DNA of 64,000 nt from Polyangiaceae bacterium (GTDB lineage: Bacteria > Myxococcota_A > Polyangia > Polyangiales > Polyangiaceae), in NCBI GenBank assembly GCA_009781005.1, contig WQYX01000004.1, forward strand, positions 1 through 64,000. The letters are read 5' to 3'. Positions within the stretch are counted from its first letter, which is position 1. Each line of letters begins with the position of its first letter. Made by a program: the position numbers and the translations under genes. The notes under the pieces were generated by a model. That model had not been told where the DNA came from. It made no database searches and saw only the letters and a list, made by a program, of their open reading frames with translations. Shown piece after piece: positions 41,462-49,311 of this stretch.

Positions 41462-42610
41462 ATGAACGAGCCGGTTCGTCGTTTGCCAGTGCCACAACAA
41501 GACCGGGTGGAGCGCGCGCGCGGATTCGCTGACGCGCTCTCCCAAGCGAAGGGCAAACACTTGCTCATCGCGCTCCGCGGCCATCCCGATCCCGACGGGA
41601 TCGCATCTGCCCTTGCCCAAGCCCACATTGCCGCGCGGATGGGGGTCGGCAAGACGACCATCGGTTATTGCCACGAGCTCAGTCACCGCGAGAACCGCGC
41701 GCTCGTGAAGCTTCTCAACGTCGACTTGAAGAAGATGAAGAGCGTAGCCGACATCGAGAAGGTCGATTTCATCGGCCTCGTCGACGCGCATGATCTCGAT
41801 CCGGAGCTCTTGGGCGCCGACGGCATCGAACTGCTCACGATCGTCGATCACCACAGGGCGCCTCTGCCACCGCGTGCGCGGTTCGTCGACATGCGCAATG
41901 ACGTCGGCGCTACGGCGACGATCTTCGTCGAGTACTTGATGGAGCTCTTTCCGATGTCGCCCGAACAAGACGACGATCGGCGCGTCGCGACCGCGCTCAT
42001 GCACGGCCTCGCCACGGACACCGACGACTTCACCGTTGCGCGCGTCACCGATTTTCGCGCAGCGAGCCAACTTGCGGACGTGTGCGATCGCGAGCTGCTT
42101 CAGGATCTCTCGCGGCGCCTCATCGCACCGAGCGCGATGGACGTCATCGCGCGTGCGCTGGCAGCGCTCGTCGTGCGCCGCAATTTCGCCATGGCCGGCG
42201 TCGGGTTCGTCGCCGAGAGCGAGCGCGACACCATCGCTCAGGCCGCAGATTTTCTCATTCGCCGCGAGGACATCGACACCGTCGTCGTCTACGGCATCGT
42301 CAACGATCGCTTCATCGAAGGATCACTCCGCACGCATTCACCGAGCGTCGATCCGGCCGCGTGGCTCGAACAGGCCTTCGGCCACGACGAACGCGGTCGT
42401 GCCTTCGGCGGTGGTCGTCGCGACAAAGGCGGTTTCAAGATACCGATCGGCTTTCTCGGCCGCGCCACGGATCGCGCGCAACTCTGGTCGCTCGTTGAAC
42501 ATGCCGCGCGTCAGGCACTGCTCAAGCAACTCGGCGAAGAGCCGAGTCCGCCCGTCGTCATCACACCCGTTCTGACCAAGCCCGTCTCCGGTGCCGAGAA
42601 AGAAGTTTAA
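41462..42610 (+). CDS. DHH-family phosphoesterase (NrnA-like)
   Basis: 382 aa. DHH-domain motifs are LLIALRGHPDPDGIASALAQ (motif I), VDFIGLVDAHDLDP, and TIVDHHRAPLPPRARFVDM (the DHH itself). The DHHA1 substrate site is FGGGRRDKGGFKIP. NrnA-type enzymes degrade short oligoribonucleotides and pAp; other DHH proteins act on cyclic dinucleotides or are exonucleases. The usual length is about 320, so N- and C-terminal tails are extra here. Its stop is two bases before hairpin element B2. Confidence 0.82.
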   Translation: MNEPVRRLPVPQQDRVERARGFADALSQAKGKHLLIALRGHPDPDGIASALAQAHIAARMGVGKTTIGYCHELSHRENRALVKLLNVDLKKMKSVADIEKVDFIGLVDAHDLDPELLGADGIELLTIVDHHRAPLPPRARFVDMRNDVGATATIFVEYLMELFPMSPEQDDDRRVATALMHGLATDTDDFTVARVTDFRAASQLADVCDRELLQDLSRRLIAPSAMDVIARALAALVVRRNFAMAGVGFVAESERDTIAQAADFLIRREDIDTVVVYGIVNDRFIEGSLRTHSPSVDPAAWLEQAFGHDERGRAFGGGRRDKGGFKIPIGFLGRATDRAQLWSLVEHAARQALLKQLGEEPSPPVVITPVLTKPVSGAEKEV

Positions 42611-42612
42611 TA

Positions 42613-42754
42613 AAGCGTGTTTCCCAGCCGTCGCGAGCGAACCGAGGCTAGGGCGGAGCGCGAGCACCGCGCGGAACAGGCTTAAGGCCTTTGAGCACGG
42701 AGCAGAGCGCCCAACCGACGCATCGGTTTGCGCAGCAGGCTGGGAAACATGCTT
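42613..42754. repeat. Family B hairpin element, copy B2
   Basis: Outer stem AAGC-TGTTTCCCAGCC pairs with GGCTGGGAAACA-GCTT. Inside are GTCGCGAGCGAACCGAGGC on one side and CGACGCATCGGTTTGCGCAG on the other, with GGGCGGAGCG facing AGAGCGCCC. The element runs into the formyltransferase-like gene and supplies its TTG start and first codons. Confidence 0.82.
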
Positions 42755-43656
42755 TTCGAGTCGTCTTCGTTGGTCTTCCTATCGCGGCGCTCTTGCTCGC
42801 GAAGGATGGTCACACCGTCGTGTGGGCTGGAGTCTGCCGGCGCGAAGCGGCAGGCACGCGAAGACTCGTGCGGGTGCTTGGTCGAGATCGCGTCATGATG
42901 ATGCCCGATCTGTCGCGACCGGAGCTTCATGCGAGGGTCAAAAGCCTCGCGCCAGATCTCATCGTGAGCTGGTTCTGGACGAAGAAGATGCCGGCATCGT
43001 TCCGCGCGTGTGCGAAGCATGGCGCCATCGGCGTGCACCCATCTCTTTTGCCGCGCCATCGCGGCAGAGACCCATTTTTCTGGGCGATCGATCGCGGCGA
43101 CGAGATGACCGGTGTGAGCGCGCACATCCTTGACGACGAGTACGACACGGGCGCGGTGCTCGGGCAGCGTGCACTCTACATCGATCCGTCGTGGAACGCG
43201 TGGACGCTCGCGAAGAAACTCGATCGACCCTCGCTCGCGCTCTTGCGGGAGATCGTGGCGAGCTACGCGCGCGGTGAGCCGCCGCCGCCGACTGTGCAGA
43301 ACGACGCACTCGCGACCGAGGCACCGCGGCCGAGCGACGACGATCTCGAGCTGCGATGGGATGCGCCCTCAGCAGACATCGCGCGTCGCGTGCGCGCAGC
43401 GAGTCCATGGCCGGGTGCGTTCACGGCCATCGGTGATGAGATCCTCGTCCTTCTGCGAGTGCGAGAGACGCGCAACTTTCCGCGCGTGCTCACGCCCGGG
43501 CAAGCCTTCGTGCGTAAAGACGGCATCCCGATCGTGCGCACGGGCGACGGCGCCATCGAGCTTCTCGGCGCGCGTTTCGATGATGACGAAGATGCCCCCG
43601 AGCTCGATGCCTCGGCGATCGCCGAGATCGTGCATGCCGCCCGCGAGATCTCTTGA
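42691..43656 (+). CDS. Formyltransferase-like protein with a repeat-derived N-terminus
   Basis: 321 aa from TTG 42691; no ATG precedes the conserved core RVVFVGLPIAALLLAKDGH, so the first roughly 22 residues (through FAQQAGKHAF) come from element B2. The formyltransferase fold is seen in APDLIVSWFWTKKMP, GVHPSLLPRHRGRDPFFWAI and YDTGAVLGQ. The catalytic Asn of the family (N-x-H-x-S-L-L-P) is Gly here (AIGVHPSLLP), while His and Asp are kept. It is therefore not safely a methionyl-tRNA formyltransferase; it may modify an amino sugar or be inactive. Confidence 0.7.
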   Translation: MSTEQSAQPTHRFAQQAGKHAFRVVFVGLPIAALLLAKDGHTVVWAGVCRREAAGTRRLVRVLGRDRVMMMPDLSRPELHARVKSLAPDLIVSWFWTKKMPASFRACAKHGAIGVHPSLLPRHRGRDPFFWAIDRGDEMTGVSAHILDDEYDTGAVLGQRALYIDPSWNAWTLAKKLDRPSLALLREIVASYARGEPPPPTVQNDALATEAPRPSDDDLELRWDAPSADIARRVRAASPWPGAFTAIGDEILVLLRVRETRNFPRVLTPGQAFVRKDGIPIVRTGDGAIELLGARFDDDEDAPELDASAIAEIVHAAREIS

Positions 43657-43841
43657 CCGCTTTCGATTTGCCGCGATCTCGTCGTTGGGGCCTGCGGTGC
43701 GGTCCTCAAAGCCTTCAAGGCTGTTCACTTCGCTTCGCTCCGTCGCTCTCACTGTACTCTGTCCACTTCGTGGACTCCGTACAGTTCGAGTCCGGTCGCA
43801 TCCCATGCCCCGCCTCGACCTCGCGTCAACTTGAAAGCGGT
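43656..43841 (+). repeat. Family A hairpin element, copy A7
   Basis: 186 bp. Ends ACCGCTTTCGATTTGCCGC and GCGTCAACTTGAAAGCGGT. The tip module is the same as in A4, but with TGTAC/GTACA replacing TGCAC/GTGCA around GTCCACTTCGTGGAC. It begins on the last base of the formyltransferase-like stop TGA and ends five bases before the convergent glycerophosphodiesterase stop. Confidence 0.87.
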
Positions 43842-43845
43842 CTAT

Positions 43846-44604
43846 CTAGCGACCGAGCGCGGTGCGTATGGCGCACACGTCGTTCGTCACGATCCCGTCG
43901 GCGCCCATTGCTACGAGCTCGTTGGCTCGCCCGGGATCGTCGATCGTCCAGAAGTCGACGCGCAGTCCGCACGCGTGCAGCCGATCGATCGCGCGAGTGC
44001 TTGCGAAGGTGATGCCCCAGGCGCGCTCCGGCACCTGCGCGGCATCGCCAGCAATAGGCAGACGCGTTGCCAGCGTTCGCGGCAAGAGCATCACCTTCGC
44101 GAGATCCGCCGGGGCCATGCCGAGAATGCCGTGACCGAGCGCGCGTGCACGACGGAGATTTCGTGCCGAGAAGCTTGCAATCCGCACGCGATCGGTCGCG
44201 CGTGCTTCGCGGAGGATTTGCAGCACGGCGGGGACCATGCCGGGCGCGACCGGCTTGACGTCGATGTTGAAGAACGCGTCTGGAAATGCGTCGAGGGCTT
44301 CGTTGAGCGTCGGCATCCGGTAAGTGCGGGGTTCACGTCTCGATGCCTCGGTGAACCTGGCTCCGATGTTCCACGTGCGCACCTCTTCGAGCGTTGCATC
44401 TTGAATGGCGATCGGCACGCCGGCCACGCGTTCGCCTGATGAATCGTGACAGAGCACCACCCTCCCGTCGCGTGTCATGTGTGCGTCGGTTTCGATGGCG
44501 TTTGCGCCGAGTTCGAGCGCGCGCGCAAATGCTTCGAGACTGTTCTCGGGGAGCTCGAGACTCGCGCCTCGATGGGCGTAGACAATCGGGCTCGCGTGAC
44601 GCAC
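43846..44604 (-). CDS. Glycerophosphodiester phosphodiesterase
   Basis: 252 aa from GTG 44604. The GDPD motifs are IVYAHRGASLELPENSLEAF (His-Arg-Gly, Glu-Asn), GANAIETDAHMTRDGRVVLCHD (Glu-x-Asp ... His) and FFNIDVKPVAPG. The C-terminal WTIDDPGRANELVAMGADGI also fits. No signal peptide, so it is probably cytosolic, releasing glycerol-3-phosphate from phospholipid headgroups. It is divergent from the 995-aa gene with only 26 bases between start codons. Confidence 0.88.
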   Translation of the reverse strand: MRHASPIVYAHRGASLELPENSLEAFARALELGANAIETDAHMTRDGRVVLCHDSSGERVAGVPIAIQDATLEEVRTWNIGARFTEASRREPRTYRMPTLNEALDAFPDAFFNIDVKPVAPGMVPAVLQILREARATDRVRIASFSARNLRRARALGHGILGMAPADLAKVMLLPRTLATRLPIAGDAAQVPERAWGITFASTRAIDRLHACGLRVDFWTIDDPGRANELVAMGADGIVTNDVCAIRTALGR

Positions 44605-44608
44605 GCTC

Positions 44609-44622
44609 GCGACTATAGTCGC
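44609..44622. promoter_or_regulatory. 14-bp palindrome in a 26-base divergent interval
   Basis: GCGACTATAGTCGC is a perfect palindrome midway between two divergent start codons. Its centre reads as TATAGT on either strand, like a -10 box in both directions; a start about seven bases on would leave almost no leader for either gene. It could also be an operator. No -35 box is obvious. Confidence 0.4.
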
Positions 44623-44630
44623 TCGCGCCG

Positions 44631-47618
44631 ATGGCTCTCCACGAGCGTATCTCGCGGCGAAAGAGCTCGGTCGCTGCCCTTGCGATCTGCGTCGCGCTCG
44701 CGATCCTCGTGGTCGCGAGGCCCGCGGGTGCCGTCAGCGATCCCTCGCTTGCATGGTACACGATTGAGACTCCGCACTTTCGCGTCACGTATCACTCCGG
44801 CATCGAGGAAGTCGCCGAACACGTCGCCAGCGTTGCGGAGAGCATTCACGACAGCATGGCGTGGCACGTCGGTTGGGATCCCAAAGAGCCGGTGGAAATC
44901 CAGCTCATCGACTCGAGCGAGAGCGCGAACGGATTGTCCACCGCACTTCCGTACAACGCGATAAGCCTCTTCGTGACGGCGCCCGATGATCTCTCGCCGC
45001 TCGGCGACATCGACGATTGGTATCTCACGCTCGTCACGCACGAGTACACGCACATCCTGCACGCCGATCAGATCCGAGGATTGCCCGCGATCGTCAACGC
45101 GGTGCTCGGAAAGACACTTGCGCCGAACCAGGCGCAGCCGCGATGGATCCTCGAAGGGCTCGCCGTCTACCAAGAGAGCGCGCGCACGAGCGGCGGGCGT
45201 CTGCGCAGCTCGCAGTGGGACATGTGGATGCGCGCCGATGTCCTGTCGGACCATATCGCGTCGATCGATCAAATCTCGAATTCGGTGCGGCGCTGGCCAC
45301 AAGGCAATATCTGGTACCTCTACGGCTCGTACTTCACGCAGTGGATGGCCGACAATTACGGAGAAGAAGTCCTCCGCAAAGCTGCTGCCGATTACGGCAG
45401 CCAGATCATTCCCTATGGCTTCAATCGGTCCATCCATCGCGCAACGGGAAGCACGTATGTCGATATGTATTCCAGATGGATTGCCGATATGCGGCGGAAG
45501 TACCTGGCGCAAGCGGCCGACGTGAAGAAGAAAGGCTTGCGAGAAGGCGTTCGTCTCACGCACCACGGACAGATTGCGCGCTATCCACGGTGGATTCCAA
45601 GAGGTGCGTGGCCCGAGCACGAAGGGGGGCTTCTTTATTACCGCGACGACCAACACCAACGCACGGGTCTCTGGGCACTGCCAATTCGGCGCGATGCGCG
45701 TGGTGCGGTGGCCACCGTAGACGAGGCACACGTCGATCTCATCGCGAGAACGAGCGGCGAATCGTACGCGAGCTTTGTTCCTGACGGCGGCGTCGTCTTC
45801 AATTCAGAGGACTTCTACAAGAACGTCTTTCTCTATTCCGATCTCGAGCGCATGGCGCCGGGCCAAAAGAGTCGGTTCGGCACGCAGGACGGTGGGCGCA
45901 CGGTCATCGCTGACGTGAACGAGCGGGCGAGTGATCCAGCGGTTTCTCCGGATGGCCGGCGCATCGTCTACGTCAAGAACCACGCCGGCACTCGCGGTAT
46001 CTACATTGCCAATCTCGAACGCGATCACCTCGAACATGAGCGACCGCTCGTGCCAGCGCTGAAATTCGAGCAGGCCTATACGCCTCGATGGTCGCCCGAC
46101 GGAACGCATGTAGCTTACAGCATTTGGAAGCATGGCGGCTTTCGCGACATCCGTTACGTCGACGTAGACGGCGGCAGTTTTCGCGACGTCACGGTCGATC
46201 GCGCGATCGACGGCGGTCCAAGTTTTTCGGCCGACGGGCGCTTTCTCTACTTTCACTCGGATCGCACGGGCATCTCGAACATCTACGCTTGGGAAATCGC
46301 GGCAGACCGCACCTTCCAGGTTACGAATGTCATCACGGGTGCCTTTAGCCCTGAACCATCACCGGACAACAAAACGCTCGCATACGTTGGTTACACGACG
46401 GACGGCTTCGATCTGTTCGCCATGCCGATCGACGAATCCTCGTGGACGGAGGCGCGAGCTTTCGTCGACGACCGCCCCGAAGCGCCGGAGATCCCGGACC
46501 GCAAATGGGAGAGTAAACCGTACAGCCCGTGGCGCACGATCTGGCCGCGGCGCTACGGCGTACAAATCACGCCGGGTAACTTCGGTCAGGAGGTGATCAT
46601 CACTGCAAGCGGTACGGACATTTCTGGATTCCATACGATTTCTGCGAGCACGACGACGGAGATCGAAAGGCCCACGCTACAAGGCACGCTCTCCTACGTT
46701 TACGCGCGCTTGCCGTTCAACTTCAGCACGTCGCTTTTTCGCTCTGTTACTCCGCGTGGTGGCTTCGCGATCGGCAGCTACCAGCCCACGGTTCTGCAAG
46801 AGAGAGTGGGCTTTGCATCGAGCATCGCGTACACGCGCGCCACCCCGTACGACGCGAACTCCTTCGTTATCACGCACTCGCTCTCGCGCGTTGGCATCGA
46901 TGTGTCATTTCCGAATGACAAACTCGATCCGTATGAGACTCCAACGGTGCCCCGCGGCGGCCTCGCGAGTACGCTGCACCTCGGCTACGCGTATTCGAAT
47001 GCCGAACGTTACCTTTACAGCGTTGGAGCCGAACGCGGACTCTCGATTTCGACGAGCATCGACGTCACCGACCCGTCGCTTGGCAGCGAGTTCTCGGGCT
47101 TCGCCGTGCGCGGCGATTTCTCGACGTATTTTCTCATGCCGTGGCTTCAACATCATTCGCTCGCTCTGCATGCGGGCGGCGGCACGAGCGGCGGCTCATT
47201 CCCGGGACAAGGTGCATTCTATATCGGTGGTTTCGTTGATCTGCCTCTCGTCGACACCATTCGCAACGTCCTCATCCAAGGTGGCATTACGCTTCGCGGC
47301 TATCCGCCCGTCATCGAGGCCGGGCGCAGCTACGTACTCGGCAATGCCGAGTACCGTTTCCCCATCCTCAATGTCGATCGCGGTATCGAGACATTGCCCA
47401 TTTTTCTGAATCGCGTCACGGGCGCAGTATTTCTCGACTACGGAAGCGCCTTCGACGAATTCGATTCTGCGAAATTCAAGACGGGCGCGGGCGGCGAACT
47501 TTGGTTTGACACGACCCTTGGATATATCCAATCCTTCACTTTCCGCGTTGGCTACGCCAAAGGCCTCGCGAGCGGCGGCATCGACAAGATCTACTTCGTC
47601 GCCGCGATTCCTTATTGA
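44631..47618 (+). CDS. Gluzincin-like metallopeptidase / WD40-like propeller / outer-membrane barrel protein
   Basis: 995 aa. Signal peptide at 1-34 (AALAICVALAILVVARPAGA). Residues 40-300 resemble a gluzincin peptidase: HEYTH at 137-141 as the zinc site and an ILEGLAVYQ segment with Glu175 as the third ligand. Residues about 310-610 contain TolB/PD40-like blades (DPAVSPDGRRIVYV, TPRWSPDGTHVAYS, PSFSADGRFLYF). From about 640 on the pattern is alternating beta strands ending in a Tyr terminus, with FRVGYAKGL, as in BamA-type surface antigens. This predicts a cell-surface or periplasm-facing protease anchored in the outer membrane. Confidence 0.78.
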   Translation: MALHERISRRKSSVAALAICVALAILVVARPAGAVSDPSLAWYTIETPHFRVTYHSGIEEVAEHVASVAESIHDSMAWHVGWDPKEPVEIQLIDSSESANGLSTALPYNAISLFVTAPDDLSPLGDIDDWYLTLVTHEYTHILHADQIRGLPAIVNAVLGKTLAPNQAQPRWILEGLAVYQESARTSGGRLRSSQWDMWMRADVLSDHIASIDQISNSVRRWPQGNIWYLYGSYFTQWMADNYGEEVLRKAAADYGSQIIPYGFNRSIHRATGSTYVDMYSRWIADMRRKYLAQAADVKKKGLREGVRLTHHGQIARYPRWIPRGAWPEHEGGLLYYRDDQHQRTGLWALPIRRDARGAVATVDEAHVDLIARTSGESYASFVPDGGVVFNSEDFYKNVFLYSDLERMAPGQKSRFGTQDGGRTVIADVNERASDPAVSPDGRRIVYVKNHAGTRGIYIANLERDHLEHERPLVPALKFEQAYTPRWSPDGTHVAYSIWKHGGFRDIRYVDVDGGSFRDVTVDRAIDGGPSFSADGRFLYFHSDRTGISNIYAWEIAADRTFQVTNVITGAFSPEPSPDNKTLAYVGYTTDGFDLFAMPIDESSWTEARAFVDDRPEAPEIPDRKWESKPYSPWRTIWPRRYGVQITPGNFGQEVIITASGTDISGFHTISASTTTEIERPTLQGTLSYVYARLPFNFSTSLFRSVTPRGGFAIGSYQPTVLQERVGFASSIAYTRATPYDANSFVITHSLSRVGIDVSFPNDKLDPYETPTVPRGGLASTLHLGYAYSNAERYLYSVGAERGLSISTSIDVTDPSLGSEFSGFAVRGDFSTYFLMPWLQHHSLALHAGGGTSGGSFPGQGAFYIGGFVDLPLVDTIRNVLIQGGITLRGYPPVIEAGRSYVLGNAEYRFPILNVDRGIETLPIFLNRVTGAVFLDYGSAFDEFDSAKFKTGAGGELWFDTTLGYIQSFTFRVGYAKGLASGGIDKIYFVAAIPY

Positions 47619-47692
47619 CCGCTTTCGATTTGGCGCGATCTGCGTAGGTTGGGGGCGAGCTTGCGAACCCCAACATTGGATAGACACGCTCG
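47618..47692 (+). repeat. Half element A8 (family A left end) plus a short hairpin
   Basis: It begins ACCGCTTTCGATTTGGCGCG on the last base of the upstream TGA stop, then departs from the family. A stem GTTGGGG/CCCCAAC lies at 47648-47674. No family A right end is found; the element appears replaced by the adjacent B5 hairpin. Confidence 0.65.
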
Positions 47693-47871
47693 AGCCCGAA
47701 TCATTCATGACGCGATTGCGGTAAAAGGTCGAGACCGCAGCGAAAAGGGCGCACGCCGTATCGCAGGACCGAGGCGTACTGTACGTACGCCGCAGGTCCG
47801 ACAAAAGCCGTACGCCCTTTGCAGCAAAGGGATCGGCTCTTTTAAGCGGAGTCGTATGAATGATTCGGGCT
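47693..47871. repeat. Family B-like hairpin element, copy B5
   Basis: Outer stem AGCCCGAATCATTCAT pairs with ATGAATGATTCGGGCT. Inside, a long imperfect stem around AAAGGGCG/CGCCCTTT leads to a perfect tip GGCGTACTGTACGTACGCC flanked by GGACC/GGTCC. Family membership rests on architecture rather than core identity. Confidence 0.65.
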
Positions 47872-47924
47872 AGAGATCCTGGATCTTGACGGGAGAGGCG
47901 AAGTGGCGTTGTCTCCCGCAAACT

Positions 47925-48083
47925 ATGGGTAAGTTCGACCGTCGCAAGACACAAAAGATGAAGCGTCGCAAGGGGCAGGCGAAAAAGAAAGCCCGCCTCA
48001 AGCGAATGCGCACGGCCACGACCAAGTCCGCGGTGCCAAGGAAGGCAGCCGCGAAGAAATCCACGGCACCGCCGAAGAACTAG
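47925..48083 (+). CDS. Small highly basic protein
   Basis: 52 aa from ATG 47925: MGKFDRRKTQKMKRRKGQ, then a Lys/Arg/Ala-rich tail ending KKSTAPPKN. About half the residues are Lys or Arg. It probably binds nucleic acid or the ribosome; no family can be named with confidence. A strong intrinsic terminator follows 17 bases after the stop, supporting it as a real transcription unit. Confidence 0.65.
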   Translation: MGKFDRRKTQKMKRRKGQAKKKARLKRMRTATTKSAVPRKAAAKKSTAPPKN

Positions 48084-48100
48084 CTGTATCTTGCACACAA

Positions 48101-48134
48101 GAGGCTCCGTGTTTGCGCACGGAGCCTCTTTTTT
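48101..48134 (+). terminator. Intrinsic terminator shared by convergent genes
   Basis: An 11-bp perfect stem GAGGCTCCGTG/CACGGAGCCTC with a 6-base loop, followed by six T. The stop codon of the convergent lipoprotein gene lies in the T-run, and the stem is preceded by AA on the other strand side, so it mainly ends the plus-strand transcript. Confidence 0.88.
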
Positions 48135-48639
48135 AATCCGTGTTGCCCTGGCCGAGGCGGATCGTCGGGAACTGTGTTCGCTTTGGCTCGGGCGCGGCGG
48201 CTGGGGGCTCGGGTTCGCCGAGCAGTCCGTAGTCGCCGTCACTGCGCTCTTCGTCCACGAGTTTCCAATCGCCGGTGAAGGCGCGCCATTTTTGCTTCAG
48301 GGTCGATGTTCGCAAGTCGCCTTCGTTGGTGCGAAACCATGCAATCTTCACAAATACCTCGGCGTTCGAATCGTCCTTCATTTTGAGGCCCGCAAATTCG
48401 TAGTCTGCGATGCGAATGGTGCCGCCCCAGGTTTTGCGTCGTTCGAAAAATTGGTCGCGTGCACTCGGCGCAACCTGTTCGGCGGCGATCTCCATGCGAC
48501 CGAAACGCGTGTTGAGATTCAATTCCATGGCCGCTTCTTGAGCGCGCACGGGCGGCGGTTGGTGCACCGCCGGACAGCCTGCAAGCGCGAACATGAACGG
48601 ACAGGCAAGAGCCCACGAAGCACGCGCGTGTTTCGACAT
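48133..48639 (-). CDS. Lipoprotein of unknown function
   Basis: 168 aa from ATG 48639 (MSKHARASWALACPFMFALAGC), with lipobox ALAGC. A longer frame from 48750 would be translated from hairpin element B3 (its FAQQAG matches the B2-encoded peptide) and is rejected. The mature part (RFGRMEIAAEQVAPSARDQF, TWGGTIRIADYEFAGLKMKD) has a beta-rich pattern. No known domain was recognised. It converges on the small basic protein gene across a terminator. Confidence 0.65.
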   Translation of the reverse strand: MSKHARASWALACPFMFALAGCPAVHQPPPVRAQEAAMELNLNTRFGRMEIAAEQVAPSARDQFFERRKTWGGTIRIADYEFAGLKMKDDSNAEVFVKIAWFRTNEGDLRTSTLKQKWRAFTGDWKLVDEERSDGDYGLLGEPEPPAAAPEPKRTQFPTIRLGQGNTD

Positions 48640-48687
48640 GCAGACGACCGATGGCATGGCTGCTGTCTTTGGGCCAAGTTCTCCTCT

Positions 48688-48778
48688 AAGAGCGAGTTCG
48701 CCAGCCTGCTGCGCGAATCGATTCGGCTTCGGCGCTGTCGATGCAGGCATCGCGGCGCGCAGCAGGTTAGCGAACGCG
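48688..48778. repeat. Family B hairpin element, copy B3 (short form)
   Basis: Arms GAGTTCGCCAGCCTGCTGCGCG and CGCGCAGCAGGTTAGCGAAC pair apart from a few central bases. The core between is only about 40 bases (AATCGATTCGGCTTCGGCG...). It lies between two same-strand genes and just downstream of the next gene's stop. Confidence 0.7.
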
Positions 48779-48780
48779 TT

Positions 48781-49038
48781 TTAGCCGGCGCTTTCGGCGA
48801 CGGCGTCTTCGCGGCTGCGCACTTCGAGGCGGTAGCGACTGTTGAGGGTCTCGATGTAGAAAACCTCGCGACCCGCAAGCCGGAGCACCCGCTTCACCGG
48901 TGTTGTCACGTACTCGTGCATACCGTCCGGAAACTCGATCACGACGACCGACCCTTTCCGAGGCGCTCTCACGAGACGACCGACAACGGCACGGGACCCC
49001 TTCCCGAGCTTGCGGAGAACTACTTCCACATAGCCCAA
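48781..49038 (-). CDS. Small conserved-looking hypothetical protein
   Basis: 85 aa: MGYVEVVLRKLGKGSRAVVG, then a beta-rich part (GSVVVIEFPDGMHEYVTTPV, FYIETLNSRYRLEV). Mildly basic, with no signal or membrane segment. No family was recognised. Upstream to the next gene lies a 273-base interval. Confidence 0.5.
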   Translation of the reverse strand: MGYVEVVLRKLGKGSRAVVGRLVRAPRKGSVVVIEFPDGMHEYVTTPVKRVLRLAGREVFYIETLNSRYRLEVRSREDAVAESAG

Positions 49039-49311
49039 TCTAGCATTCTTCCTGGCCTCGTCTACGGCTCGAGACGAACCGAGGCGCGTTCGCGCGTGGT
49101 GAAAATGCCGTGCACGTGGTTGAGTTCGGCAGAGCAGCTTCAGGGGTGAGCTTCTAGCCCGACACTGGGGTCTCCACCGACACGCCCGCTAACCCCGAGA
49201 ACAATTCTGCTGTTGGGCCCGTGCCTTCGTGTCGCCCATTGCGCCGGTACATTGCGCCACGCGACGCGAAGCCTCCCTCAATGTGGGGCTCAGGCGGATG
49301 TTTTCCTAACC
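49039..49311. other. Gene-free interval
   Basis: 273 bases between the 85-aa protein gene and the transpeptidase stop. No ORF with a plausible product, no strong hairpin and no repeat was noticed. It probably holds the promoter of the small minus-strand gene. Confidence 0.4.
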
